NCBI GenBank assembly: GCA_035606335.1
Contig: DATNFP010000030.1
Span: 1 to 5,267, forward strand
Source of the DNA: DATNFP01 sp035606335
GTDB taxonomy: Bacteria; Bacteroidota; Bacteroidia; Chitinophagales; Chitinophagaceae
Direction: 5' to 3'
DNA length: 5,267 bases
The position numbers and the translations under genes are program-made. The notes under the pieces were generated by a model. It searched no databases. It saw only the letters and a list, made by a program, of their open reading frames with translations, and was not told where the DNA came from. Positions 1 to 5,267 of this stretch are shown here, piece after piece. Positions within the stretch are counted from its first letter, which is position 1; the number at the start of each line of letters is the position of its first letter.

Positions 1-1548
1 CCTGAAATATTACCCTCGCACATCCTTAATAAATACCAATTGTGCAGTCGCTTCTATGCTATGAGGTGGATACATTTCCCAGATAGCGAGGAGCATATGC
101 AGCAGGCAAGGTATAGACTAAAGTGGGAAGAGCTGTTTGCCTCACAATTGATAATCGCACAATTGAGGCTGAAGCATTCCATACAATTAGGCTGGAAGTT
201 TGAAAAGGTAGGCGATAACTTTAATAACTTTTATCACAAATGCCTTCCATTTGAGCTAACGAATGCGCAAAAGAGAGTATTTAAAGAAATAAGGGTTGAC
301 GTTGCCACCGGTAAGCAAATGAACAGATTGGTGCAAGGCGATGTGGGCAGTGGGAAAACAGTGATAGCGGTAATGACAATGCTCCTGGCAATGGATAACG
401 GGTTCCAGGCCTGCATGATGGCACCTACCGAAATTCTTGCACAGCAGCATTATCAAGGAATAAAAAAGTTACTCGACAAAATAGGAATCCCTGTTGCATT
501 GCTTACGGGGAGTATAAAGGGCAGCGAAAGAAAAGATATTCTTGCCGGCCTGGCAGATGGAACAATTCCTATTGTTGTGGGTACACATGCATTAATTGAA
601 GAAAGCGTACAATTTAAAAACCTCGGATTATCTGTTATTGATGAGCAACATCGTTTCGGTGTGGAGCAACGTGCACGCCTGTGGCAAAAAAATGATAAGC
701 CCCCGCATATATTGGTAATGACGGCTACGCCTATTCCACGTACACTCGCAATGACCCTATACGGCGACCTTGATGTATCTACAATAGATGAGCTACCACC
801 AGGAAGAAAAGAAATAAAAACAGTGCATCGAATAGACATGCGGCGTGCCAACGTGATGGAATTTATAAAGGAAGAAATTAATAAAGGCAGGCAAGCATAT
901 ATAGTATATCCATTGATTGAGGAATCTGAAAAAATGGATTATGAAAGCCTTATGGCCGGATATGAGCAAGTGAAAATATGGTTCCCTGAAGACAAATATA
1001 ATGTCGCTATGGTACATGGCAGACAGGATGCAAATTTGCGCGAACGCAACATGCAGCGTTTTGTGAGCGGAGATGCACAGGTATTAGTGGCAACAACGGT
1101 GATAGAAGTGGGCGTAGATGTACCAAACGCCTCAGTAATGCTTATTGAAAGTGCGGAACGATTTGGCTTGTCGCAATTGCACCAGCTAAGGGGGCGTGTA
1201 GGTCGTGGAGCTGAACAATCCTATTGTATTTTATTGACCGGCAATAAATTATCCAATGAGAGCAAGCAGCGGATACAGATAATGTGCTCAACGGGTAATG
1301 GCTTTATAATAGCAGAAAAAGACCTTGAGATGAGGGGGCCGGGAGATCTATATGGAACAAAACAAAGCGGCGTGCTTAAATTCAAACTTGCGGATATAGT
1401 GGCGGATGCCGCTATTTTAGAACAAACCAGGGAGGCAGCCATGAACATCATTTCCGAAGATCCAGGGTTAACACATCCACAACATCAACCCTTGAAAAAC
1501 ATTTTGTTACATCAATCTAATCAATCTCATTGGAGCAAGATCAGTTGA
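1..1548 (+). CDS. recG: ATP-dependent DNA helicase RecG (5'-truncated by window edge)
   Basis: RecG is a cytoplasmic superfamily 2 helicase that regresses stalled replication forks and migrates Holliday junctions. The frame is open from base 1, so the gene starts upstream; 515 residues are visible, and with about 690-700 usual for the family roughly 180 N-terminal residues (most of the wedge/OB-fold domain) are missing. Visible in order, by fragment residue: the IHFP segment linking wedge and helicase domains (near 24); Walker A GDVGSGKT (113-120, bases 337-360); the PTEILAQQH motif; the DEQH Walker B box (214-217) followed by RFGVEQR, typical of RecG/Mfd; TATPIPRTLA (from 241); ATTVIEVGVDVPNAS; motif VI QLRGRVGRG (395-403); and the C-terminal RGPGD-GTKQSG segment belonging to the RecG/Mfd translocation region. 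The C-terminus is complete, and no frameshift or missing catalytic residue is seen. A TTG at 40 and an ATG at 61 lie inside conserved protein and are not the start. No functional link to the downstream efflux genes is expected. Confidence 0.97.
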   Translation, partial: PEILPSHILNKYQLCSRFYAMRWIHFPDSEEHMQQARYRLKWEELFASQLIIAQLRLKHSIQLGWKFEKVGDNFNNFYHKCLPFELTNAQKRVFKEIRVDVATGKQMNRLVQGDVGSGKTVIAVMTMLLAMDNGFQACMMAPTEILAQQHYQGIKKLLDKIGIPVALLTGSIKGSERKDILAGLADGTIPIVVGTHALIEESVQFKNLGLSVIDEQHRFGVEQRARLWQKNDKPPHILVMTATPIPRTLAMTLYGDLDVSTIDELPPGRKEIKTVHRIDMRRANVMEFIKEEINKGRQAYIVYPLIEESEKMDYESLMAGYEQVKIWFPEDKYNVAMVHGRQDANLRERNMQRFVSGDAQVLVATTVIEVGVDVPNASVMLIESAERFGLSQLHQLRGRVGRGAEQSYCILLTGNKLSNESKQRIQIMCSTGNGFIIAEKDLEMRGPGDLYGTKQSGVLKFKLADIVADAAILEQTREAAMNIISEDPGLTHPQHQPLKNILLHQSNQSHWSKIS

Positions 1549-1570
1549 TTGTTCCAGTACTTTTTATATT
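1529..1570 (+). terminator. Candidate rho-independent terminator of recG
   Basis: Bases 1529-1538 can pair with 1549-1558 to form a 10-bp stem with two G-U pairs (core GGAGCAA / TTGTTCC). The 10-nt loop carries the recG stop codon (1546-1548). Two bases after the stem comes a T-run, TTTTT at 1561-1565, followed by ATATT. The position at the gene end and the hairpin plus T-run order fit intrinsic termination, which would insulate the efflux operon from recG transcription. The stem is only moderately GC-rich, so its efficiency is uncertain. Confidence 0.5.
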
Positions 1571-1633
1571 AATTAAATATTAATCATTGGTTTTCGTTAT
1601 AGCGCAATAAGTTTTTAGTTGGAATAAAATTAA

Positions 1634-1649
1634 TTAAACGTTTGTTTAA
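1634..1649 (+). promoter_or_regulatory. Operator-like palindrome O1 (TetR-type)
   Basis: This 16-bp inverted repeat has perfect 6-bp arms, TTAAAC and GTTTAA, around a 4-bp spacer GTTT. It lies 47-62 bases upstream of the TetR-family gene and fully covers the putative -33 element at 1641-1644. Arm length and position fit a binding site for a dimeric TetR-type repressor. That the neighbouring repressor binds it is inferred from location and symmetry. Confidence 0.65.
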
Positions 1650-1672
1650 AATTAAACAACTGTTTAGTTTTG
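1641..1672 (+). promoter_or_regulatory. Bacteroidota-type promoter of the efflux operon
   Basis: A TTTG at 1641-1644 is followed after 20 bp by TAGTTTTG at 1665-1672, which matches the TAnnTTTG -7 consensus described for Bacteroides sigma-ABfr promoters, with the -33 TTTG at a typical distance. Transcription would start a few bases after 1672, leaving a short leader of about 15-20 nt before the ATG at 1696. Both elements are touched by the palindromes O1 and O2, so repressor binding would block polymerase access. The start site itself is predicted, not observed. Confidence 0.65.
1652..1667 (+). promoter_or_regulatory. Operator-like palindrome O2 (TetR-type)
   Basis: This is a second copy of the same design: TTAAAC, a 4-bp spacer AACT, then GTTTAG. 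One arm position breaks the symmetry, so 5 of 6 pairs match. It begins exactly 18 bp after O1 and overlaps the first three bases of the putative -7 element. Two copies at fixed offset could hold two repressor dimers. The right arm of O1 and the left arm of O2 also form a perfect palindrome with a 2-bp spacer (1644-1657), so the true dimer register is not settled by sequence alone. Confidence 0.6.
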
Positions 1673-1695
1673 TGCCCGTGATTAGAAACTGACTT

Positions 1696-2325
1696 ATGGA
1701 ATATAATGAAAAAAAGATGCTGATAATTGATGCCGCTGAAAAGCTTTTTGCGACGCGGGGATATGACGGCACTTCTGTTCGCGATATAGCACAGGAAGCA
1801 GGCATTAATATTGCTATGATATCCTATTATTTCGGTTCTAAAGAAAAATTAATGGAGGCCGTTTTTGAACATAGGACTCTTAATATACGATCAAAAGTAG
1901 AGACCCTTTTGCAAAATGATGAGCTAACTGCCTTGCAAAAGGTAAATATTCTTATAGATGACTATGTAGACAGAATCATTCAGCAACAGGAATTTCATAA
2001 GATCATGACAAGAGAGCAAATGATCAACAAAGACAATGCTATAGCCTGCCTGATACATGATCTGAAAAAGAGAAACCTTGAAAACATTAAGCGATTAATA
2101 CAGGAAGGACAAAAAAGCGGAGAATTTAAAAAAAATATAGATATAGTATTAATGATGACGACGATGATAGGCACCGCCAGCCAACTAATAACCACACAAC
2201 ACTTTTATCGCGAAATCAATAACCTGCAGAATATGCCAGATGTTGAGTTCCTAAAACTTTTAAAAAAGAAATTAAGCCACCATTTAAAAACTTTGTTTAA
2301 AGCAACCTTGACTTATGAAGCATAA
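1696..2325 (+). CDS. TetR/AcrR-family transcriptional repressor
   Basis: This 209-residue protein is of normal TetR-family length. The N-terminal DNA-binding domain is clear: a first helix at about residues 5-20 (ending AAEKLFATRGY), then the helix-turn-helix TSVRDIAQEAG (26-36) and INIAMISYYFGSKEKL (37-52), with the family hallmark YYFGSKEKL. The rest (about 60-205) is helical and divergent, as expected for the ligand-binding and dimerisation part. The ligand cannot be predicted. The start is firm: an in-frame TGA lies two codons before ATG 1696. There is no Shine-Dalgarno sequence; the leader reads TGACTT. The gene is first in the cluster, behind two palindromes over its promoter, and overlaps the next gene by 11 nt. 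The likely role is a cytoplasmic autorepressor that also controls the pump genes; that role is inferred from context and not shown by the protein itself. Confidence 0.93.
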   Translation: MEYNEKKMLIIDAAEKLFATRGYDGTSVRDIAQEAGINIAMISYYFGSKEKLMEAVFEHRTLNIRSKVETLLQNDELTALQKVNILIDDYVDRIIQQQEFHKIMTREQMINKDNAIACLIHDLKKRNLENIKRLIQEGQKSGEFKKNIDIVLMMTTMIGTASQLITTQHFYREINNLQNMPDVEFLKLLKKKLSHHLKTLFKATLTYEA

Positions 2326-3700
2326 ATTATATTATCAGATCGGCGCGCTTGCCATAGGCCTGCTATTAATTGCAGGGCTTCAGCAAGCTATGGCACAAAA
2401 TGCCAGGAATTTATCATTGGATGAAGCGATACAGCTAAGCCTGCAAAGCAGTAAGCAATTAAAACTAAGCCAGGCAAAAGTAGATGAAGCTACCGCTGTA
2501 CTTCGCCAGGCACGGGAAAGTCAGTTACCGGATGTAAAAGCATCTGGCGCATACTTGCGTGTTGACAACCCTACAGTGGACCTAAAAGTAAAATTAGGTG
2601 GCGGAAGTAGTAGTGGAAGCAGCAGCGGAGAAAGCGGTTCCAATCCTGCTTCAAGCATTAAAGTAAACCAGGCATTATATGGACTTGTAAACGCTTCTTT
2701 GCCAATATTTTCCGGCTTACGCATTCATTATGGTATCGAATCAGCAAAATATCTTGCTCAGGCCTCTAAGCTGGATGCCGAAAGCGATCGCCAGGGTGTG
2801 ATACAAAATACTATTAATGCCTATGACAATCTTTATAAGGCAAGTGAAACTGTAAATATTGTGAAGGGGAATCTGAAGCAAAATCAGCAGAGAGTAAGTG
2901 ATTTTTCCAATATGGAAAAGAATGGAATACTTGCAAGGAATGATCTATTAAAAGCAGAGCTTGGCGAGTCAAACGTGGAATTGACATTGCTCGATGCTGA
3001 AAATAACTTAAAGATAGCTACAATAAATATGAACCTGATGCTTGGCTTGCCGGAAGGGACAGATTTGATCCCTGATAGTGGGGCTGTAGAACAAATGAAT
3101 GATGCAGGCAGTATAGCGGATTGGGAACAAACGGCACTAACTAATAGGAAAGATATGGCTTCATTGAATATGCGTGAAAAAGCAAGTAGTGCAAATATTA
3201 AGTCTATTAAAGGCGAATATTATCCGGGGCTTGCGATAACTGGAGGTTACGTAGCAGCAGATATCTCTAACCTGCTGACAATATATAATGCGGTTGATGG
3301 TGGTATTGGGGTGCAATACAGTCTTTCATCTTTATGGAAAACAGGAGCGAAAGTAGCACAAGCCAGGGCACAACAGCAGCAGATCATTCAAAACGAAAAT
3401 ATACTTAGTGATGCTATCCGTCTGCAAATTAACCAGGCTTACGAAAATTATCTTTTAAGCCAAAAGAAAATAGAGGTATATGCCAAGGCAAAAGATCAAG
3501 CTGACGAAAACTATAAAATCACTAAAAACAAGTATGATAACAGCCTTGTTACTACTACTGACCTTTTAGACGCTGATGTGGCACAATTGCAGGCAAGTCT
3601 TAATTATACTTTTTCAAAGGTGGATGCGATAGTGGCATACAAAAAGCTACAGCAGACAGCCGGCGTTTTAAGTTATAATAACCAAACAACTAACAAATAA
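2315..3700 (+). CDS. TolC-family outer membrane efflux channel
   Basis: The product (461 residues, within the range of outer membrane factors) is the exit duct of a tripartite pump. It begins with a signal peptide: basic MKHK, a hydrophobic stretch at about 9-22, and an AMA|Q cleavage site after residue 27. The mature part starts NLSLDEAIQLSLQSS, the usual opening of the OEP domain. Two helical repeats follow: the first includes 36-75 and 145-245, with a strand hairpin between them; the second starts near 275 (NRKDMASLNMREKA), contains YYPGLAITGGY, and ends with KNKYDNSLVTTTDLLDAD and LNYTFSKVDAIVAYKKLQQTAG, typical of the TolC C-terminal repeat. A Gly/Ser-rich run at about 95-114 lies in the first hairpin region, probably a surface loop. 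No lipobox is seen, unlike OprM or NodT. The start is supported by an in-frame TGA two codons upstream. The 11-nt overlap with the repressor gene suggests translational coupling. Which member of the large TolC family this is cannot be named more closely. Confidence 0.95.
   Translation: MKHKLYYQIGALAIGLLLIAGLQQAMAQNARNLSLDEAIQLSLQSSKQLKLSQAKVDEATAVLRQARESQLPDVKASGAYLRVDNPTVDLKVKLGGGSSSGSSSGESGSNPASSIKVNQALYGLVNASLPIFSGLRIHYGIESAKYLAQASKLDAESDRQGVIQNTINAYDNLYKASETVNIVKGNLKQNQQRVSDFSNMEKNGILARNDLLKAELGESNVELTLLDAENNLKIATINMNLMLGLPEGTDLIPDSGAVEQMNDAGSIADWEQTALTNRKDMASLNMREKASSANIKSIKGEYYPGLAITGGYVAADISNLLTIYNAVDGGIGVQYSLSSLWKTGAKVAQARAQQQQIIQNENILSDAIRLQINQAYENYLLSQKKIEVYAKAKDQADENYKITKNKYDNSLVTTTDLLDADVAQLQASLNYTFSKVDAIVAYKKLQQTAGVLSYNNQTTNK
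2597..2656 (+). other. Gly/Ser-rich low-complexity insert in the outer membrane channel
   Basis: These 20 codons (residues 95-114) encode almost only Gly and Ser, with a few Glu, Asn, Pro and Ala. At DNA level they are built from repeated AGT, AGC and GGA/GGT/GGC triplets. The run sits between KVKL and IKVNQALYGLVNASLPIFSG, that is, between the strands expected to form the first beta-hairpin of the barrel, so it is probably a flexible cell-surface loop. Surface exposure is inferred from the TolC fold. Confidence 0.7.
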
Positions 3701-3731
3701 TATTAACTCAGTTTCAACAATAAACACTTTT

Positions 3732-4886
3732 ATGGCAACTACAAATCAGGTAAAAGAAGAAATAAAACCTACTAATCACACACCCGCAATGGCGGCTGTT
3801 GAGAATGAGGCTCCCAAAAAGAAAAACAGGCGTTTCCTTATTGTATTGATATTGCTTGTAATTGTTGGCGGCACATTTGGTATCACCAAATACATCCATT
3901 CATTACATCATGAAGAAACTGATGATGCACAAATAGATGCAAACATCAGCCCGGTAATTCCGCGTATCTCAGGTTATGTAACTGAAGTTCGTGTAAGTGA
4001 TAACCAGCAGGTAAAAAAAGGTGATACCCTGGTTATCCTGGATAACCGTGATGAAATAATCAAGCTGAATAATGCACAGGCAGCATTGGCAGCGGCACAA
4101 AGTAACATGTCTTACGCACAGGCTGCCACAAGTGCTTCACGTGCTAATATAGCATCCACAGAAGCTAATGTGTCAATTGCAGATGCACAAATACAAACTG
4201 CTAAAATAAATGTTTGGCGTGCAACTCAGGATTATAATCGTTATGCTAACCTGATAAAGGATCATTCAATTACCGAACAGCAATACGAACAAGCATTGGC
4301 AGCAAAGGAAACAGCAGAAAAGCAATTGCAGGTATTAGTTGATCAAAAAAATGCAGCTTCACGTCAAACCAACTTTGCATCTTCACAGAGCAATGCAACA
4401 GAAAGACAGGTGAATGTTGCAAACGCAACAATACAACAACGCCAGGCTGATGTAGATAATGCAAAACTTAATCTTTCTTATACAGTTATTTTAGCTCCGG
4501 AAGACGGCCTGGTATCTAAAGTATTTGTTCAACCAGGACAATACCTGCAAGCTGGTCAATCATTATTCAGCGTAGTTTCGGCTACTACCCCATGGGTGGT
4601 TGCAAACTTCAAGGAAACACAGCTTGATAAAATGAAAGTTGGCCAAAAGGTGATAGTGCATGTAGATGCTTATCCCGGCCATGACTTTGAAGCTAAGCTT
4701 ACATCATTCTCCCCTGCTACAGGTGCCAGGTTTGCCCTTTTACCTCCTGATAATGCAACAGGAAACTTTGTGAAAGTGGTGCAGCGCCTACCTGTTAAGA
4801 TCGAGTTTACTAATCAAAGTGATTTTGCAATGGTAAAACAATTGCGTCCGGGAATGAATGTGGATGTAGACGTACATCTCGACTAA
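3732..4886 (+). CDS. emrA: EmrA/HlyD-type periplasmic adaptor of a multidrug efflux pump
   Basis: This 384-residue membrane fusion protein, close to EmrA length, would link the inner membrane transporter to the outer membrane channel. Order: a polar cytoplasmic tail (1-34, with KKKNRR before the membrane), one transmembrane anchor (about 35-53, FLIVLILLVIVGGTFGI), then ETDDAQIDANISPVIPRISGYV (62-83), characteristic of EmrA-like adaptors. The first half of the lipoyl-like domain (V84-D107, with QQVKKGDTLVILDNRD) follows, then an Ala/Gln/Asn-rich alpha-helical coiled-coil hairpin (about 108-248, with SITEQQYEQAL near the turn), the second lipoyl half (LAPEDGLVSKVFVQPGQYLQAGQSL, 254-278), and a beta-barrel domain (about 286-384, containing WVVANFKETQL and the EmrA-like GARFALLPPDNATGNFVKVVQRLPVKIEF). 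It starts 31 nt after the channel gene with no clear Shine-Dalgarno sequence. It is most likely the partner of the downstream DHA2 transporter. The emr name is by family resemblance. Confidence 0.94.
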   Translation: MATTNQVKEEIKPTNHTPAMAAVENEAPKKKNRRFLIVLILLVIVGGTFGITKYIHSLHHEETDDAQIDANISPVIPRISGYVTEVRVSDNQQVKKGDTLVILDNRDEIIKLNNAQAALAAAQSNMSYAQAATSASRANIASTEANVSIADAQIQTAKINVWRATQDYNRYANLIKDHSITEQQYEQALAAKETAEKQLQVLVDQKNAASRQTNFASSQSNATERQVNVANATIQQRQADVDNAKLNLSYTVILAPEDGLVSKVFVQPGQYLQAGQSLFSVVSATTPWVVANFKETQLDKMKVGQKVIVHVDAYPGHDFEAKLTSFSPATGARFALLPPDNATGNFVKVVQRLPVKIEFTNQSDFAMVKQLRPGMNVDVDVHLD

Positions 4887-4901
4887 TTATTTTTTGGAAT
4901 T

Positions 4902-4925
4902 AATGAGTGGTAATTATCGCTCATT
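4902..4925 (+). other. Intercistronic stem-loop between adaptor and transporter genes
   Basis: Bases 4902-4910 (AATGAGTGG) pair with 4917-4925 (TCGCTCATT) as a 9-bp stem including two G-U pairs, with the loop TAATTA. No T-run follows, so it is not a classic intrinsic terminator. It sits in the 62-nt gap (4887-4948), 23 bases before the transporter ATG. It could tune mRNA stability or relative expression of the two genes, or be incidental. Confidence 0.4.
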
Positions 4926-4948
4926 CACAATATTTAAAATTTTATTAA

Positions 4949-5267
4949 ATGCAACCACAACAAGATTTCCTTGTGGAATATGGTTTCCGAAGGGTAATTG
5001 TAACCGTAACGGCTATTCTTTGTGCCCTGCTGGAAATCGTTGACACAACGATAGTAAACGTTGCGCTGAACGATATGAAAGGCAACCTGGGTGCAACACT
5101 TACAGAAGTAGGCTGGGTTATAACTGCATACGCTATCGGTAACGTTATCGTTGTTCCGATGACAAGCTGGTTGTCTCAACAGTTTGGCAGACGCAACTAC
5201 TTTGCTGCGTCCATTATGCTATTTACATTTTGTTCCTTTTTGTGTGGAAATGCTCATGGTATATGGG
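4949..5267 (+). CDS. emrB: EmrB/QacA-type DHA2 major facilitator transporter (3'-truncated by window edge)
   Basis: Only the first 106 codons are inside the window; family members are about 500 or more residues with 14 transmembrane segments. This would be the inner membrane, proton-driven drug exporter of the pump. Visible: a short polar N-terminus (MQPQQDFLVEYGFRR); TM1 at about 16-37 carrying the DHA2 motif D1-like sequence EIVDTTIVNVAL (29-40, with Asp32); the loop NDMKGNLGAT; TM2 at about 53-72 (EVGWVITAYAIGNVIVVPM); the loop SWLSQQFGRRNYF, corresponding to MFS motif A; and the start of TM3 from about 86. The usual NVALP ends in Asn here (NVALN). The start is firm because an in-frame TAA directly precedes the ATG. 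The leader is A/T-rich without a Shine-Dalgarno sequence. Its place after an EmrA-type adaptor supports an EmrAB-type pair. Substrates are unknown. Confidence 0.93.
   Translation, partial: MQPQQDFLVEYGFRRVIVTVTAILCALLEIVDTTIVNVALNDMKGNLGATLTEVGWVITAYAIGNVIVVPMTSWLSQQFGRRNYFAASIMLFTFCSFLCGNAHGIW

Noticed and set aside
40..63. TTG at 40 or ATG at 61 as the start of recG
   Set aside because: The frame is open to base 1, and the residues before both codons match the RecG wedge-to-helicase region. The real start lies upstream of the window.
453..851. 132-codon open frame on the minus strand
   Set aside because: It lies entirely antisense to the conserved helicase motifs of recG, and its product shows no recognisable domain. 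It is a shadow of the real gene.
1584..1805. 73-codon minus-strand frame spanning the regulatory gap, which could suggest a divergent small gene
   Set aside because: It overlaps the TetR helix-turn-helix coding region, and its protein looks like low-information antisense translation. The palindromes and promoter explain the gap better.
3701..3731. Possible separate promoter or terminator between channel and adaptor genes
   Set aside because: The 31-nt gap holds no hairpin and no TTTG / TAnnTTTG pair, so simple cotranscription is more likely.
4888..4896. TATTTTTTG as a possible internal -7 element for the transporter gene
   Set aside because: The spacing between TA and TTTG is one base too long for TAnnTTTG, and no convincing TTTG lies at the proper distance upstream.
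4934..5179. 81-codon open frame on the minus strand across the transporter start
   Set aside because: It is antisense to a clear DHA2 N-terminus, is Cys-rich without a known motif, and has no promoter or leader of its own.
1..5267. Mobile elements, CRISPR arrays, tRNA or rRNA genes, riboswitches
   Set aside because: No transposase, terminal repeats, regularly spaced repeats or recognisable structured RNA sequence was seen. The window is nearly filled by protein genes.

Overview
The window looks like a chromosomal stretch of a member of the Bacteroidota, plausibly a Chitinophaga-like or Sphingobacterium-like environmental relative. The signs are a moderately AT-rich composition, start codons preceded by A/T-rich leaders without clear Shine-Dalgarno sequences, a promoter matching the Bacteroidota TTTG / TAnnTTTG pattern, and the style of the encoded proteins. 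The genus cannot be fixed from this sequence alone. All recognised genes are on the + strand.

Layout: (1) Positions 1-1548 hold the 3' three-quarters of recG, the branch-migration helicase, whose 5' end lies outside the window. A stem-loop followed by a T-run overlaps the recG stop codon and is a candidate terminator. (2) Positions 1549-1695 are a regulatory gap. It contains two tandem operator-like palindromes, TTAAAC-N4-GTTTAA and TTAAAC-N4-GTTTAG, interleaved with a well-formed Bacteroidota promoter. (3) Positions 1696-5267 hold a four-gene cluster: a TetR/AcrR-type repressor, a TolC-family outer-membrane channel overlapping it by 11 nt, an EmrA/HlyD-type periplasmic adaptor, and the first 106 codons of an EmrB/QacA-type (DHA2) major facilitator transporter that runs off the right edge.

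Together the last three genes encode a complete inner membrane / periplasm / outer membrane tripartite efflux pump of the EmrAB-TolC kind. The repressor is the first gene of the same transcription unit. The inferred model is that it binds the paired palindromes over its own promoter and so controls both itself and the pump, with derepression when a pump substrate binds its C-terminal domain. The substrate cannot be read from the sequence.

The gene content is a known type and no novel system was found. The most informative parts are the operator/promoter architecture, the translational overlap between repressor and channel gene, a Gly/Ser-rich insert in the channel protein, and a hairpin between the adaptor and transporter genes.
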